Positions 25,840 through 34,028 are shown, counted from the stretch's first letter. The stretch is DNA of 64,000 nt from CBDIHH01 sp965279095 (GCA_965279095.1 CBDIHH010000007.1:372001-436000); one strand, 5' to 3'. A program made the numbers and translations. Notes: generated from the letters alone by a model not told the origin.

Positions 25840-26951
25840 TATTTCATCAGCCCGGCAGCGGTCAGGGCCCGTGTGATCACCGCCTGCACATCCAGGCCGC
25901 GCCCTCGGGGGACGACGGTCTCTTGCACATGGGTGACCGGTTCGGCGGGACCAGGGGCCTCGGCATGAGGCGCGGCGGCGGCCACGGCGGCCGCTTCGGC
26001 GACCGGGGCCAGGCCCCAGAACCGCGCCAGCTCCAGGCTCGACGACACCCCCGCCTCGAGCAGGAAGGGGGCGGCCGCGCCATAGCCGTCGGGGCCGCCG
26101 GTGTTCAGGGGCGTGCCGTGACCGAGCCCGGCCAGGGTATGGAGCTCCACCAGGACGCGGCCGTCGGGCGCAAGCCAGCGCTCCTGTCGATGACCGCCCT
26201 TCGTGGTTTTCTCCGAGGGCGCCGCGTCCAGGCCGTGCACATTCGCCCACTGCCGCGCGACGGCCTCGGCGTTGACCGGCTTGACCGTGGCGTCGGCGTC
26301 ACCCTGCCAGATCGACACCCGGGGCCAGGGGCCGGCGTGCCCCGAGGCGGCGCGCACCAGATCGCCCCAGGCGGCGGCGGTGCGCTGCCGCCCCTGAAAC
26401 ATGGCGCCGAAGGCTTCCTGCACATTGTCGGCGGCGCCGTAGGGCAGGCCGGCGATGATCCCGCCACCGGCGAAGACGTCCGGATAGGCCGCGAGCATGG
26501 CCGAGGCCATGGCCCCGCCCGCCGACAGGCCGGTGACGAAGATGCGGCGCCGGTCCAGTCCGTGGGCCTTGACCGCCGCCTCGGTCATCTCGGCGATCGA
26601 GGCCGCCTCTCCGGCGCCCCGCCGCACGTCCTCGGGCTGGAACCAGTTGAAGCAGCGATTGGGGTTGTTGGCCGGCTGCTGCTCGGGAACCACCAGGGCG
26701 AAGCCATAGCGGTCGGCCAGGGCCAGCCACCCGGCGCCCACGGCGTTGGCCTCCGCCTCCTGCGTGCAGCCATGCAGCACCACCACCAGGGGCGCGCCGG
26801 CCGGCAGCCCCGCGGGGACATGGGACAGCATGCGAAGGGCGCCCGGGTTGGCGCCGAAGGCGCGGGTCTCCACGAGGCGCGTCGCCGGCGCGGCGCGGGC
26901 CGCGGGGCGGCGCTGCCGGAAAAAGGCCTTGTCGTCGGGAAGCTTAACCAT
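25839..26951 (-). CDS. PHB depolymerase family esterase
   Basis: The 370-residue protein has the family motifs: oxyanion region LVVVLHGCTQ, CFNWFQPEDVRRGAGEAASI with the characteristic Cys-Phe-Asn-Trp-Phe, nucleophile elbow GLSAGGAMA (Gly-Leu-Ser-Ala-Gly), Asp candidate in QGDADATVKP, and His in GLGHGTPL. A Glu/Arg-rich N-terminus replaces a classical signal peptide, so secretion is uncertain. The last 90 residues are Ala-rich (VAEAAAVAAAAPHAEA) and may be a linker plus a short C-terminal domain. Members hydrolyse short-chain PHB, feruloyl esters or related compounds; this one is coupled to a downstream hydrolase. Confidence 0.82.
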   Translation of the reverse strand: MVKLPDDKAFFRQRRPAARAAPATRLVETRAFGANPGALRMLSHVPAGLPAGAPLVVVLHGCTQEAEANAVGAGWLALADRYGFALVVPEQQPANNPNRCFNWFQPEDVRRGAGEAASIAEMTEAAVKAHGLDRRRIFVTGLSAGGAMASAMLAAYPDVFAGGGIIAGLPYGAADNVQEAFGAMFQGRQRTAAAWGDLVRAASGHAGPWPRVSIWQGDADATVKPVNAEAVARQWANVHGLDAAPSEKTTKGGHRQERWLAPDGRVLVELHTLAGLGHGTPLNTGGPDGYGAAAPFLLEAGVSSSLELARFWGLAPVAEAAAVAAAAPHAEAPGPAEPVTHVQETVVPRGRGLDVQAVITRALTAAGLMK

Positions 26952-27060
26952 GGGTCACCACCTGGGCTGCACGTCGCGCGAGGCGTGACACGACTGAACC
27001 ATAGCTAATGCTGCACTGCAGCAATTATCAGGTCGGCGGGGCGAGTTCTTTCGACGCCGC

Positions 27061-27303
27061 TCAGCCCTCGTCGCGCATATAGGGCTCGACCTCGCCGATC
27101 AGCTTCATGGTCAGGGGGGCGCCGGTCCGATCGACCTTGGAGCCGATCGCCACCCTCACCCACCCTTCGCTGACGCAGTATTCCTCGACATTGGTCTTCT
27201 CCTCGCCCTTGAAGCGGATGCCGACGCCCCGCGACAGCAGGTCCGCGTCGTAGTGCGGGCTCTTGGGGTTGTTGGACAGGCGGTCGGGGAGGACTTGGGT
27301 CAT
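27061..27303 (-). CDS. DUF3297 family protein
   Basis: An ATG at 27303 gives 80 residues. The family sequence is clear: LPDRLSNNPKSPHYDADLL, followed by GVGIRFKGEEKTNVEEYC, then WVRVA and an acidic C-terminus. DUF3297 proteins are small and conserved in alphaproteobacteria, often mis-annotated as glutathione peroxidase. The function is unknown. The gene is a single unit, about 110 bases downstream of the start of the esterase operon on the same strand. Composition is normal, with no signal peptide. Confidence 0.85.
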   Translation of the reverse strand: MTQVLPDRLSNNPKSPHYDADLLSRGVGIRFKGEEKTNVEEYCVSEGWVRVAIGSKVDRTGAPLTMKLIGEVEPYMRDEG

Positions 27304-27364
27304 GGATCGGCTCGGCGGGCGAAGGATGGGCTCTGATAGCCGCGCGGGGCTCATAAGGAAATCC

Positions 27365-27410
27365 CCGCCGCTGGCGGCGGCCGGAACCGTCGCGCCGCCG
27401 CCGTGTTTTT
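27365..27410 (+). terminator. Attenuator-like intrinsic terminator upstream of UrcA gene
   Basis: GGCGGCGGC (27373-27381) and GCCGCCGCC (27394-27402) form a perfect 9-bp stem with a 12-base loop, followed by GTG and TTTTT (27406-27410), a textbook intrinsic terminator on the + strand. No + strand gene lies within 300 bases upstream, so it may terminate a small RNA or leader transcript before the UrcA gene at 27509. CCGCCG (27365-27370) can alternatively pair with CGGCGG (27375-27380), a mutually exclusive anti-terminator-like hairpin. The CGG repetition makes chance pairing possible. Confidence 0.45.
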
Positions 27411-27508
27411 GTTAACGATTAGCCTCGCGCGGTTCGCCGCTATCCGCGCCCATGACCCGCGTTCCCGACCCGCGCCCGCCGCGGATCCCTCGTCAGAAGG
27501 ACGACGCC

Positions 27509-28141
27509 ATGACCTCGCGCTCCCACCGTCCGCGCCTTGCCTGCCTCGCGCTCGCCGCCGCCGGCCTGTCTGCCCTCGCCGCGCCCGCCCTGGCCCAGGA
27601 CGAATACTATTCGTCCCAGGGCGGCTATGCCCCGCCTGCCGACTATGGCGCGCCGCCGCGCCCCGACGACAGGTCTCCGGACTCCTACGGGCCGCAGTAT
27701 GGGTCGCAGCCGCAGTACGCACCGTCGGGCGGCTATGCGCCTCAGTACGCGCCCCAGTATGCCCCTCCGTATGCGCCGACCTACGTCCCCCGGTCCGGCT
27801 ACAGCCAGGCGGGCTACGCCCCGGACGGCTCCTACGGCATGGACGACCTGACCATCCGCGCCGCCCCGCGATACCGCGGCCGGTCCTCCACGACGGGGGC
27901 GCCGATCGAACTGGTCACCACGCAGCGCGCCGTCAGCTACCGGGATCTCGACCTCACCACCCCCTGGGGCGTGGACGAGCTGAACAACCGCGTCCGGCGC
28001 GCCGCCCGCTCCGCCTGCCGCGAGCTGGACACCTTCCACCCCATCACCGCCGCGGACAGCCCGCCCTGCTATTCGGACGCCGTGGCCAACGCCATGTACC
28101 AGGTGCGCGACGCCGTCGCCTACGCCCAGCCCCGCTGGTAA
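27509..28141 (+). CDS. UrcA family secreted protein with Tyr/Pro/Gln-rich spacer
   Basis: An ATG at 27509 with AAGGA upstream gives 210 residues. A signal peptide (cleavage after ALAQ at about residue 30) is followed by about 85 residues of low-complexity Tyr/Ala/Pro/Gln repeats (YAPQYAPQYAPPYAP) and then a UrcA domain (about 125-205). The domain motif is VSYRDLDLTTPWGVDELNNR, then RRAARSACRELD and a second Cys near CYSDAVANAM. UrcA proteins are small periplasmic proteins common in sphingomonads and Caulobacterales, with no established function. The repeat-rich spacer is unusual and could mediate surface or envelope contacts. It may be preceded by an intrinsic terminator-like element. Confidence 0.78.
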   Translation: MTSRSHRPRLACLALAAAGLSALAAPALAQDEYYSSQGGYAPPADYGAPPRPDDRSPDSYGPQYGSQPQYAPSGGYAPQYAPQYAPPYAPTYVPRSGYSQAGYAPDGSYGMDDLTIRAAPRYRGRSSTTGAPIELVTTQRAVSYRDLDLTTPWGVDELNNRVRRAARSACRELDTFHPITAADSPPCYSDAVANAMYQVRDAVAYAQPRW

Positions 28142-28199
28142 GCCTTGGCCGGAGGTCGCAGACCGCGCTAACCTCCGCGGATCGCCGTGGAGATCGCGT

Positions 28200-28880
28200 A
28201 TGAAGTCTGTTGTCCCTGCCCTCGTCCTGACCCTGGTCGCTTTCGGCGCCGCCGAGGCTGCGCCGGCGGCCAAGCCTGCCGCGGCCAAGGCCGCCGCGGT
28301 CAAGCCGGCGGCCATCGACGTCCCGGCCGGCGACTATCGGCTGGACAAGGCCCACTCGACCCTGATGTTCGGGGTCACCCACATGGGCTTCTCGACCTAC
28401 CGCGTCCGCTTCACCCGCTTCGACGCTCAGCTGACCTTCGACCCGGCCAATCCGGCGGCGGCCAGGCTGACGGCCTCTGTGGATCCCACCTCCCTGGACC
28501 TGCCCGCGCCGCCGGCGGGATTTCTCGACACCCTGACCGGGCCGACCTGGCTCGACGCCAAGGCCTTCCCCGAAATCACCTTCCGCTCCACCAAGGTGAC
28601 GCCCACGGGGGCGCGCACAGCGAAGATCACCGGCGACCTGTCGCTGCACGGAGTGACCAAGCCAGTCACCCTCGAGGCCACCTTCAACGGCGGCTATCCC
28701 GGCCAGGCCATGGACCCCCACGCCCGTATCGGCTTCTCGGCCCACGGCGCCTTCAAGCGCTCGGACTTCGGCGTGGCCTTCGGCGTGCCGGCGCCGGGCT
28801 CGACCATGGGCGTCAGCGACCAGGTCGAAGTCACCCTCGAGACCGAGTTCAGCGGCCCGGCGCTGGTTGCAGCCAAGTAG
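28200..28880 (+). CDS. YceI family periplasmic protein
   Basis: The 226-residue product has a signal peptide (ALVLTLVAFGAAEA), an Ala/Lys-rich spacer (about 20-40), and a YceI lipocalin-like domain. The domain begins GDYRLDKAHSTLMFGVTHMGFSTYRVRF and continues with FLDTLTGPTWLDAKAFPEITFRSTKV, GDLSLHGVTKPVTL and the C-terminal GFSAHGAFKRSDFGV. All are YceI hallmarks. Such proteins bind polyprenoid or other long-chain lipids, and members have been linked to acid and base stress, though the role here is unknown. The gene ends exactly where the convergent VOC gene begins. Confidence 0.92.
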   Translation: MKSVVPALVLTLVAFGAAEAAPAAKPAAAKAAAVKPAAIDVPAGDYRLDKAHSTLMFGVTHMGFSTYRVRFTRFDAQLTFDPANPAAARLTASVDPTSLDLPAPPAGFLDTLTGPTWLDAKAFPEITFRSTKVTPTGARTAKITGDLSLHGVTKPVTLEATFNGGYPGQAMDPHARIGFSAHGAFKRSDFGVAFGVPAPGSTMGVSDQVEVTLETEFSGPALVAAK

Positions 28881-29294
28881 CTAGCTCCCCGACTGGCCCA
28901 TCGACCAAAGGACGCCGAAGGGATCGGTCACCTGGCCGTAGCGGTCGCCCCAGAACTGCATCTCCAGGGGCATGGCCACGGTGGCCCCGGCCTTGACGGC
29001 GCGCTCCCACCAGGCGTCGACGTCGTCGACCTGCAGGTGCAGGCAGTAGCCCTGCGGGGTCTGCACGGGATGGCCATATTCGGGGAAGCAGTCGTTGATG
29101 ATCATGCTGCCGCCATTGATCCGTAGGTGGCAGTGCATCAGCCGCTTGCCGTCGTCGGCGTGCAGGCGGATCATTTCCTCCGCTCCGAAGGCCGCCTTGT
29201 AGAAGTCGGCGGCGGCGGTGGCGTCCCCCAGGGCCAGGGCGGCCACCACCCCGCGGTCCATGCGGGGAAGGTCGGGTCTTGCGGCGTCGGTCAT
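28881..29294 (-). CDS. VOC (glyoxalase/PhnB-like) family protein
   Basis: The 137-residue protein has the VOC beta-alpha-beta-beta-beta repeats: FYKAAFGAEEMIRLHADDGKRLMHC in the first module and YCLHLQVDDVDAWWERAVKAGA in the second, ending with DRYGQVTDPFGVLWSM. The PhnB-like subgroup motif GDRYGQVxDPFG is well conserved. Enzyme activity in this subgroup is rarely demonstrated. It lies about 90 bases after the ECF sigma gene on the same strand, so it is probably the third gene of the DGPF-sigma-VOC operon. PhnB-like proteins are known to accompany ECF42-type sigma genes, which supports the context call. Confidence 0.85.
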   Translation of the reverse strand: MTDAARPDLPRMDRGVVAALALGDATAAADFYKAAFGAEEMIRLHADDGKRLMHCHLRINGGSMIINDCFPEYGHPVQTPQGYCLHLQVDDVDAWWERAVKAGATVAMPLEMQFWGDRYGQVTDPFGVLWSMGQSGS

Positions 29295-29385
29295 GTCCAG
29301 CTCCTGGCTGCGAGGCGCCCGCCCGATGCGGGCCGCTCATGGCAAGGACGCGCTGGCCGCCCCGGGGCCGACAAACGCCGAAAAT

Positions 29386-30660
29386 CTACCCCTTGGCCAG
29401 ACCGCCCGTCAGGGCCGTGCTGGCGTCGATCAGCCGGTCCAGATGCTGTCGGATATGCGCCGCCTCGGCGGGGGTGCCGGCCAGGCCGATGGCCCGGTTG
29501 AAGGCCTCGCGGGCCTCGCCCTGGCGATCCAGTTGAAGCAGAAAGGCGCCGCGGGCGCCGTGGAAGTGGAAATAGTTGGCCAGCCGGCCGGCCAGGGGCT
29601 CGATCATCTCCAGGGCGGCCGCCGGTCCGCGCAGCTGGGCGACCGCGACGGACCGGTTGAGGGTGATCACCGGCGACGGCTGCATGGCCTGCAGCGCGCC
29701 ATACAGCTGGTCGATCTGCGCCCAGTCGGTATCCTCGGCGCGGGGGGCGCGGGCGTGCAGGCCGGCGATGGCGGCCTGGATCTGGTAGGGGCCGGCGCGC
29801 TGGTGCCGCATGGCCTTGTCGATCAGGGCCAGGCCCTCGGCGATCAGCTTTCCGTTCCAGCGGCCCCGGTCCTGGTCGGCCAGCAGGATGGCCTCGCCGT
29901 CGGCGTCGAACCGGGCCTGCGCCCGGGCGTGCTGCAGCAGCAGCAACGCCGTCAGCCCCATGATCTCCGGCTCGGTCTGGAACAGGCGCAGCAGCAGGCG
30001 GGCCAGGCGGATGGCCTCGTCGCAGAGTTGGGCGCGAGCGCCCTCCGCCGCCGCCCCGGCCGAATAGCCCTCGTTGAAGATCAGATAGATGATCGCCGCC
30101 ACCGCCGCGAGCCGCTCGGACCGCTCCACCGGCCCCGGCGTCTCGAAGGGAACCCCGGCGGCGGCGACCCGGGCCTTGGCGCGGGTGATCCGCTGCTCCA
30201 TGGCGCTGTCGCCCACCAGGAAGGCTCGGGCGATCTGCGGCACGGACAGGCCGCTGACGATGCGCAGGGCCAGGGCGATCTGTCCCGTCGCGGGCAGGTC
30301 GGGGTGGCAGCAGACGAACAGAAGGCGCAGCACATCGTCCCGGTAGTCGGCGCTGTCCAGCCGATCGGCGAGGTCGGCCTCGGCGTCATCGAGGTTGGAG
30401 ATCAGGGCCTCGGGCGGCAGCGGGCTTTGGCGGCTGCGCTTGCGCACCCCGTCCAGGGCGGCGTTGCGGCCCACCAGGATCAGCCAGGCGGCGGGATCGC
30501 GCGGCGGCCCCTTCAAAGGCCAGGATTTCAGCGCCCTTAGACAGGCGTCCTGAAAGGCCTCCTCCGCCGTGTCCAGGTCGCGGAAATAGCGCAGCAGGGC
30601 GCCGATCGCCTGGGGCCGGGCGGCGGTGATGGCCGCATCGATCCAGGCCAGGTCGGTCAC
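29386..30660 (-). CDS. ECF sigma factor of the ECF42 type with long C-terminal extension
   Basis: A GTG start gives 424 residues, far longer than an ordinary ECF factor (about 180). Region 2 has LDTAEEAFQDACLRALKSWP, and region 4 the HTH ALRIVSGLSVPQIARAFLVGDSAMEQRI (split across about residues 125-155). The C-terminal 240 residues, with FNEGYSAG and many helical repeats, are the TPR-like extension of ECF42 factors. No anti-sigma gene is present. The DGPF-domain gene directly upstream overlaps by GTGA, the signature neighbour of ECF42. The sigma factor is probably controlled through its own C-terminal extension and/or the DGPF protein. Confidence 0.9.
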   Translation of the reverse strand: MTDLAWIDAAITAARPQAIGALLRYFRDLDTAEEAFQDACLRALKSWPLKGPPRDPAAWLILVGRNAALDGVRKRSRQSPLPPEALISNLDDAEADLADRLDSADYRDDVLRLLFVCCHPDLPATGQIALALRIVSGLSVPQIARAFLVGDSAMEQRITRAKARVAAAGVPFETPGPVERSERLAAVAAIIYLIFNEGYSAGAAAEGARAQLCDEAIRLARLLLRLFQTEPEIMGLTALLLLQHARAQARFDADGEAILLADQDRGRWNGKLIAEGLALIDKAMRHQRAGPYQIQAAIAGLHARAPRAEDTDWAQIDQLYGALQAMQPSPVITLNRSVAVAQLRGPAAALEMIEPLAGRLANYFHFHGARGAFLLQLDRQGEAREAFNRAIGLAGTPAEAAHIRQHLDRLIDASTALTGGLAKG

Positions 30661-31061
30661 GGGCGCACCGCCTCCGCGCCGCTCGCCTGGCCCAGGGCCG
30701 TCGCGCCGTTGAAGAAGCCCACCGGGCGGATTTCATAGGAGCCGCCGCCGGGATTGGCCTTGGCCAGGTCGCGGGCCACGTTGAGGGCGGCCTCGAGGGT
30801 GTCGCAGTCGATCAGGTAGAAGCCGAGCAGCTGCTCCTTGGTCTCCGCGAAGGGACCGTCGATGACCAGCGGCTCCTCATGGCCCTTGCGCAGGGTGGTG
30901 GCGGCGGTGGTCGGCAGCAGCCGCGCCACCGGCCCCAGCCGTCCCTGCCGGGCCAGCTCCTGCTGCACCACCGCCAGGCGCGCCATGCAGGCGTCGTCCT
31001 CGGCCTGGGTCCAGGCGCCGACCACGGCCTCGTCGTTGTAGCAAAGGATGGCGTAGAGCAT
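30657..31061 (-). CDS. YCII-related DGPF-domain protein
   Basis: The 134-residue protein has a YciI-like fold with the signature VIDGPFAETKEQLLGFYLIDC (DGPF at about residue 68) and an N-terminal MLYAILCYNDEA. DGPF proteins occur almost always next to ECF42 sigma factors, and their biochemical role is unsettled. The start has GAGGTGA upstream at a 7-base spacing. A putative ECF promoter lies 23 bases further upstream. The stop codon overlaps the sigma gene start by four bases. No signal peptide or membrane segment is present. It is the likely first gene of the operon. Confidence 0.92.
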   Translation of the reverse strand: MLYAILCYNDEAVVGAWTQAEDDACMARLAVVQQELARQGRLGPVARLLPTTAATTLRKGHEEPLVIDGPFAETKEQLLGFYLIDCDTLEAALNVARDLAKANPGGGSYEIRPVGFFNGATALGQASGAEAVRP

Positions 31062-31083
31062 GGGGCGGTCACCTCGTCTGAAC

Positions 31084-31110
31084 GACGGGCGGGGCCGGTC
31101 CCGCCCGACA
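31084..31110 (-). promoter_or_regulatory. Candidate ECF-type promoter for the DGPF-sigma-VOC operon
   Basis: On the minus strand TGTCGG (31105-31110) is followed after 17 bases by CGTC (31084-31087), 23 bases before the DGPF start codon. This resembles the TGTC...CGTC promoters reported for ECF41/ECF42-type sigma factors, which often autoregulate. The match is short and the consensus is quoted from memory, so it needs a transcription-start test. Confidence 0.35.
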
Positions 31111-31183
31111 GAGCCGGCGAAAAAACGCGTTGTGCGCCCTGGGCCCTTGGCTCAACACTTAGCCATTGGGGCGGAGACAGTCG

Positions 31184-32074
31184 ATGGATGCGGTCACGAG
31201 ACGAAGCGCGATCTGGGCCGGCGGGGCGGCGGCGGCGGGGGCGGCGATGCCCCGGTCAGCCGAGGCGGGGGGGACCCTGGACCTCGCCGACCCGGCCCAG
31301 CGCGCCCGCGCCCGGGCCAAGGTGATCGGCTCGGCGGGCGCCGAGACCACCTACAGCCTGCAGCGCCTGCACATCTACGGCTATATGAACGACGGCAACC
31401 TGATGCCGTTCTTCACCATGAACAACCTGACGGTGCTCACCTGGGCGCCCCTGGCCAACGGCAACTACGGCGCCAAGGGCGCGGAGGCGGGGGTCTATTG
31501 CCGCTTCGACACCCATGAGCCCCTGGATGCCTGGGAGAACCCCATCACCGGCGAGACGATCCCCGTATGGGAGTTCATCGCCGGCCCCATGGAGGTGGAG
31601 ATCACCCCCGACGGGGCCAAGACCGGCAAGGAATCACGCCTCAAGCCCCAATCGATGCTGATGGAGGTGATCGGCGATCTGGTCTTCATCCCCAGCCGGT
31701 TCGGCTCGGGCGCCCCCAATCCGTTCACCCCCGAGGCCTGGCCCAAGGGCTCGTCAGGCAAGACCTACTACTGGGACACCAACGCCGTCTATTCGGCCAA
31801 GGTGGCGGACGTGCTGGACCCCAAGGTCACCTGCGCCCCCGCGTTTTGCCAGTTCCAGAACCAGGTCAGCTTCCACCCCTGGCTGCGCATGGGCGGGCAC
31901 GCCGGCCGCACCTCGGGGCACGGCTACGGGACCAAGGTGACCCGCATCGCCGACCTGCCGCCGGCCGCCGTCGAGGGCTTCCGCAAGAAGACCCCCGAGA
32001 TCTTCGACCTGGCCAGCTGGAAGGGGCCGAGGCGCGACTTCCCCGAATATATGCAGAGCCACAAGCCGGGCTGA
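31184..32074 (+). CDS. DUF1838 family secreted protein (Tat signal)
   Basis: An ATG at 31184 with GGAG upstream gives 296 residues. A twin-arginine-type N-terminus (TRRSAIWAGGAAAAGAA) suggests Tat export. The DUF1838 body includes YGYMNDGNLMPFFTMNNLTV, then CRFDTHEPLDAWENPITGE, and LASWKGPRRDFPEYM near the C-terminus. Family function is unknown; Tat export suggests folding or a cofactor in the cytosol. It converges on the ggt gene and is divergent from the ECF42 operon, so its promoter lies near that of the sigma operon. Confidence 0.83.
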   Translation: MDAVTRRSAIWAGGAAAAGAAMPRSAEAGGTLDLADPAQRARARAKVIGSAGAETTYSLQRLHIYGYMNDGNLMPFFTMNNLTVLTWAPLANGNYGAKGAEAGVYCRFDTHEPLDAWENPITGETIPVWEFIAGPMEVEITPDGAKTGKESRLKPQSMLMEVIGDLVFIPSRFGSGAPNPFTPEAWPKGSSGKTYYWDTNAVYSAKVADVLDPKVTCAPAFCQFQNQVSFHPWLRMGGHAGRTSGHGYGTKVTRIADLPPAAVEGFRKKTPEIFDLASWKGPRRDFPEYMQSHKPG

Positions 32075-32094
32075 GCCGGGCGGCGGACCGCGTC

Positions 32095-33837
32095 TCAGAA
32101 GCCGCGCGCCTGCCCCTCGCGGCGCGGGTCGGCGCCCCCGGTCAGGCGGCCGCCCGTCACCAGCACCCCGTGCAGGCCCGAGCCCTCGCCCTGGCCCTCG
32201 CGCAGGACGAAGCCGCGCGCCGCCAGGCCCTCGACCACGGCGGGGGTCAGCTTGCCGACCTCCCCGCCCACCTGGGAGCCGCGGGCGATCACATTGGGCA
32301 GGGCCACCGCCGCCTGCATGGGCAGCTTCCAGTCGATCACCCCGACCAGGGCCTTGAGGTTGTAGGCGAGGATGGCGTTGCCCCCCGGCGAGCCCACCGC
32401 GGCCACCAGCCGGCCCTCGCGGTCCAGCACGATGGCCGGCGACATGGACGAGCGCGGGCGCTTGCCGGGGGCCACGGCGTTGGCGGCCGGGGCCCCGTCG
32501 GCATCCTTCGGCGCGAAGGAGAAGTCGGTCAGCTGGTTGTTCAGGACAAAGCCGTGGACCATGCGGCCAGACCCGAACACGCTCTCCACCGTGGTGGTCA
32601 TGGACACCACGTCGCCGGCGGCGTCGACGATGACGAAGTGCGAGGTGCCGCCGGGCTCGACCGTGGCGTCGGGGGCGCGCGGCCCCGCCCCGGGGGGCCG
32701 GCCGGGGGCGGGGGGCGCACCGGCCCGGTCGCCGATCAGGGCGGCGCGGCTGGCCACATAGGCCGGGTCCAGCAGCCCCTCCACCGGCACGGCGACGAAG
32801 TCCGGATCGCCCACATAGCGGTCGCGGTCGGCGTACATCAGCCGGCTGGCCTGGATGAACAGTGACCAGGCCTGGGGATCGGCGGGGCCGCGCTTGTCGA
32901 TGTCGGTGTGCTCGAGGATCAGCAGGGCCTGCAGCAGGGCCACGCCGCTGGACGGCGGCGGCGGCACGCAGACCACATAGATCCGATAGGGCCGGCACAG
33001 GGCTGCGCCGCTCTTGGGGCGATAGGCGGCGATGTCGGCGGCGGTGAGGGATCCGGGCAGGGGCGGGCCCTGGACGCGGGCGGCGATGGCGGCGGGAATC
33101 TCGCCGCGATAGAAGGCGCCCTCCCCTTCCGACGCCAGGCGGCGCAGCGTCGCGGCATAGGCGGGGTTGGCCAGGCGGTCCCCGGCGCCGACCTTGCCGC
33201 CGTCGGCCTTGGTGAAATAGGCGGCCACATCGGCCCCGCGGGCGCCGGCCATGGGCAGGCCGATCATCGAGGCCAGCCGCGGCGAGACCACGAACCCCTT
33301 GTCGGCCAGTTGCTCGGCGTCGGTGAACAGGGACGCCCAGGGGCGCTTGCCGTGGTCGCGGTGGGCCAGGGCCAGCATGGCCACCGCCCCGGGGACGCCC
33401 GTGGAGCGGCCGCTGGACACCGCCGCCATGAAGCCCAGCGGCTTGCCGTCCGCGCCCAGGAACATGTCCGGCGTGGCCCCGGCCGGGGCGGTCTCGCGGC
33501 CATTGTAGGCGCTCACCGTGCGCGAGGCGGCGTCGTAATAGGTCATGAAGGCGCCGCCGCCGAGGCTGGAGCTCTGCGGCTCCACCAGCCCCAGCACCGC
33601 CTGCACCGCCACCGCCGCGTCCACCGCCGAGCCGCCGGCGCGCAGCACCGACAGTCCGGCTTCCACCGCCAGGGGATTGGCGGCCGCGACCATGACCTGG
33701 CCGGCCGCCGGCGCCGAAGCGGGGACGGACGCGGCCGCGACGGCGGCGGGCGCCGGCCCCGGCCCCGGCCCCTGCACGGCGCAGGCGGCCAGGGCGAGGG
33801 CGGGGAGCAGGGCGAGCAGGCGGAAGGCGCTGGGCAT
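32095..33837 (-). CDS. ggt: Gamma-glutamyltransferase
   Basis: The 580-residue protein has a lipoprotein-like signal (LLALLPALALAAC, lipobox LAAC with Cys19). The propeptide/large subunit includes ANPLAVEAGLSVLRAGGSAVDAAVA, and YNGRETAPAGA holds the gamma-glutamyl-binding Arg. The catalytic Thr398 is in PGGTSHFVIVD, where autocleavage would make the small subunit. The substrate-binding SSMSPAIV and GSPGGNAIL motifs follow. The enzyme transfers or hydrolyses gamma-glutamyl groups of glutathione in the periplasm. The 15-residue Pro/Ala/Gly-rich insertion before the cleavage site is longer than usual. It converges on the DUF1838 gene. Confidence 0.93.
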   Translation of the reverse strand: MPSAFRLLALLPALALAACAVQGPGPGPAPAAVAAASVPASAPAAGQVMVAAANPLAVEAGLSVLRAGGSAVDAAVAVQAVLGLVEPQSSSLGGGAFMTYYDAASRTVSAYNGRETAPAGATPDMFLGADGKPLGFMAAVSSGRSTGVPGAVAMLALAHRDHGKRPWASLFTDAEQLADKGFVVSPRLASMIGLPMAGARGADVAAYFTKADGGKVGAGDRLANPAYAATLRRLASEGEGAFYRGEIPAAIAARVQGPPLPGSLTAADIAAYRPKSGAALCRPYRIYVVCVPPPPSSGVALLQALLILEHTDIDKRGPADPQAWSLFIQASRLMYADRDRYVGDPDFVAVPVEGLLDPAYVASRAALIGDRAGAPPAPGRPPGAGPRAPDATVEPGGTSHFVIVDAAGDVVSMTTTVESVFGSGRMVHGFVLNNQLTDFSFAPKDADGAPAANAVAPGKRPRSSMSPAIVLDREGRLVAAVGSPGGNAILAYNLKALVGVIDWKLPMQAAVALPNVIARGSQVGGEVGKLTPAVVEGLAARGFVLREGQGEGSGLHGVLVTGGRLTGGADPRREGQARGF

Positions 33838-33899
33838 GGCCGCGACATGTGTCGCGTCGGCGCGGCCGGGTCCAGGGCAAATATTGCACCGCCCCCCGC

Positions 33900-33928
33900 T
33901 TGCACCCCGCCACCGATGCCGCTAGGTT
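33900..33928 (+). promoter_or_regulatory. Candidate promoter of tRNA-Arg
   Basis: TTGCAC (33900-33905) and TAGGTT (33923-33928) are spaced by 17 bases and end 22 bases before the tRNA. The downstream part, GCTAGGTTC, fits the Caulobacter housekeeping -10 consensus GCTANAWC. Confidence 0.4.
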
Positions 33929-33950
33929 CCGCCGCCTTGCCGCAAGGCAT

Positions 33951-34027
33951 GCGCCCGTAGCTCAGCTGGATAGAGCATCAGACTACGAATCTGAGGGTCG
34001 GACGTTCGAATCGTTCCGGGCGCGCCA
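33951..34027 (+). tRNA. tRNA-Arg (anticodon ACG)
   Basis: The 77-base sequence folds as a cloverleaf. The acceptor arm is GCGCCCG pairing with CGGGCGC, followed by the discriminator G and encoded CCA. The D arm contains GCTCAGCTGGATAGAGC. The anticodon stem TCAGA/TCTGA carries loop CTACGAA with anticodon ACG, read as ICG after A34 deamination. The T arm has loop TTCGAAT. It decodes the common CGC/CGT arginine codons of this high-GC genome. The gene lies between ggt and an unrecognised protein gene on the opposite strand, and I see no integrase or att repeat next to it. Confidence 0.95.
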
Positions 34028-34028
34028 A

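Noticed and set aside
26939..26955. TTAACCAT half-site of CtrA at the start of the PHB-depolymerase-type gene
   Set aside because: It coincides with the start codon region and has only one half-site at the wrong position for regulation; probably chance.
31754..33913. A 719-codon open frame overlapping gamma-glutamyltransferase in another frame
   Set aside because: Arg/Gly/Pro-rich low-complexity translation, no motifs; the ggt frame is complete with its catalytic Thr.
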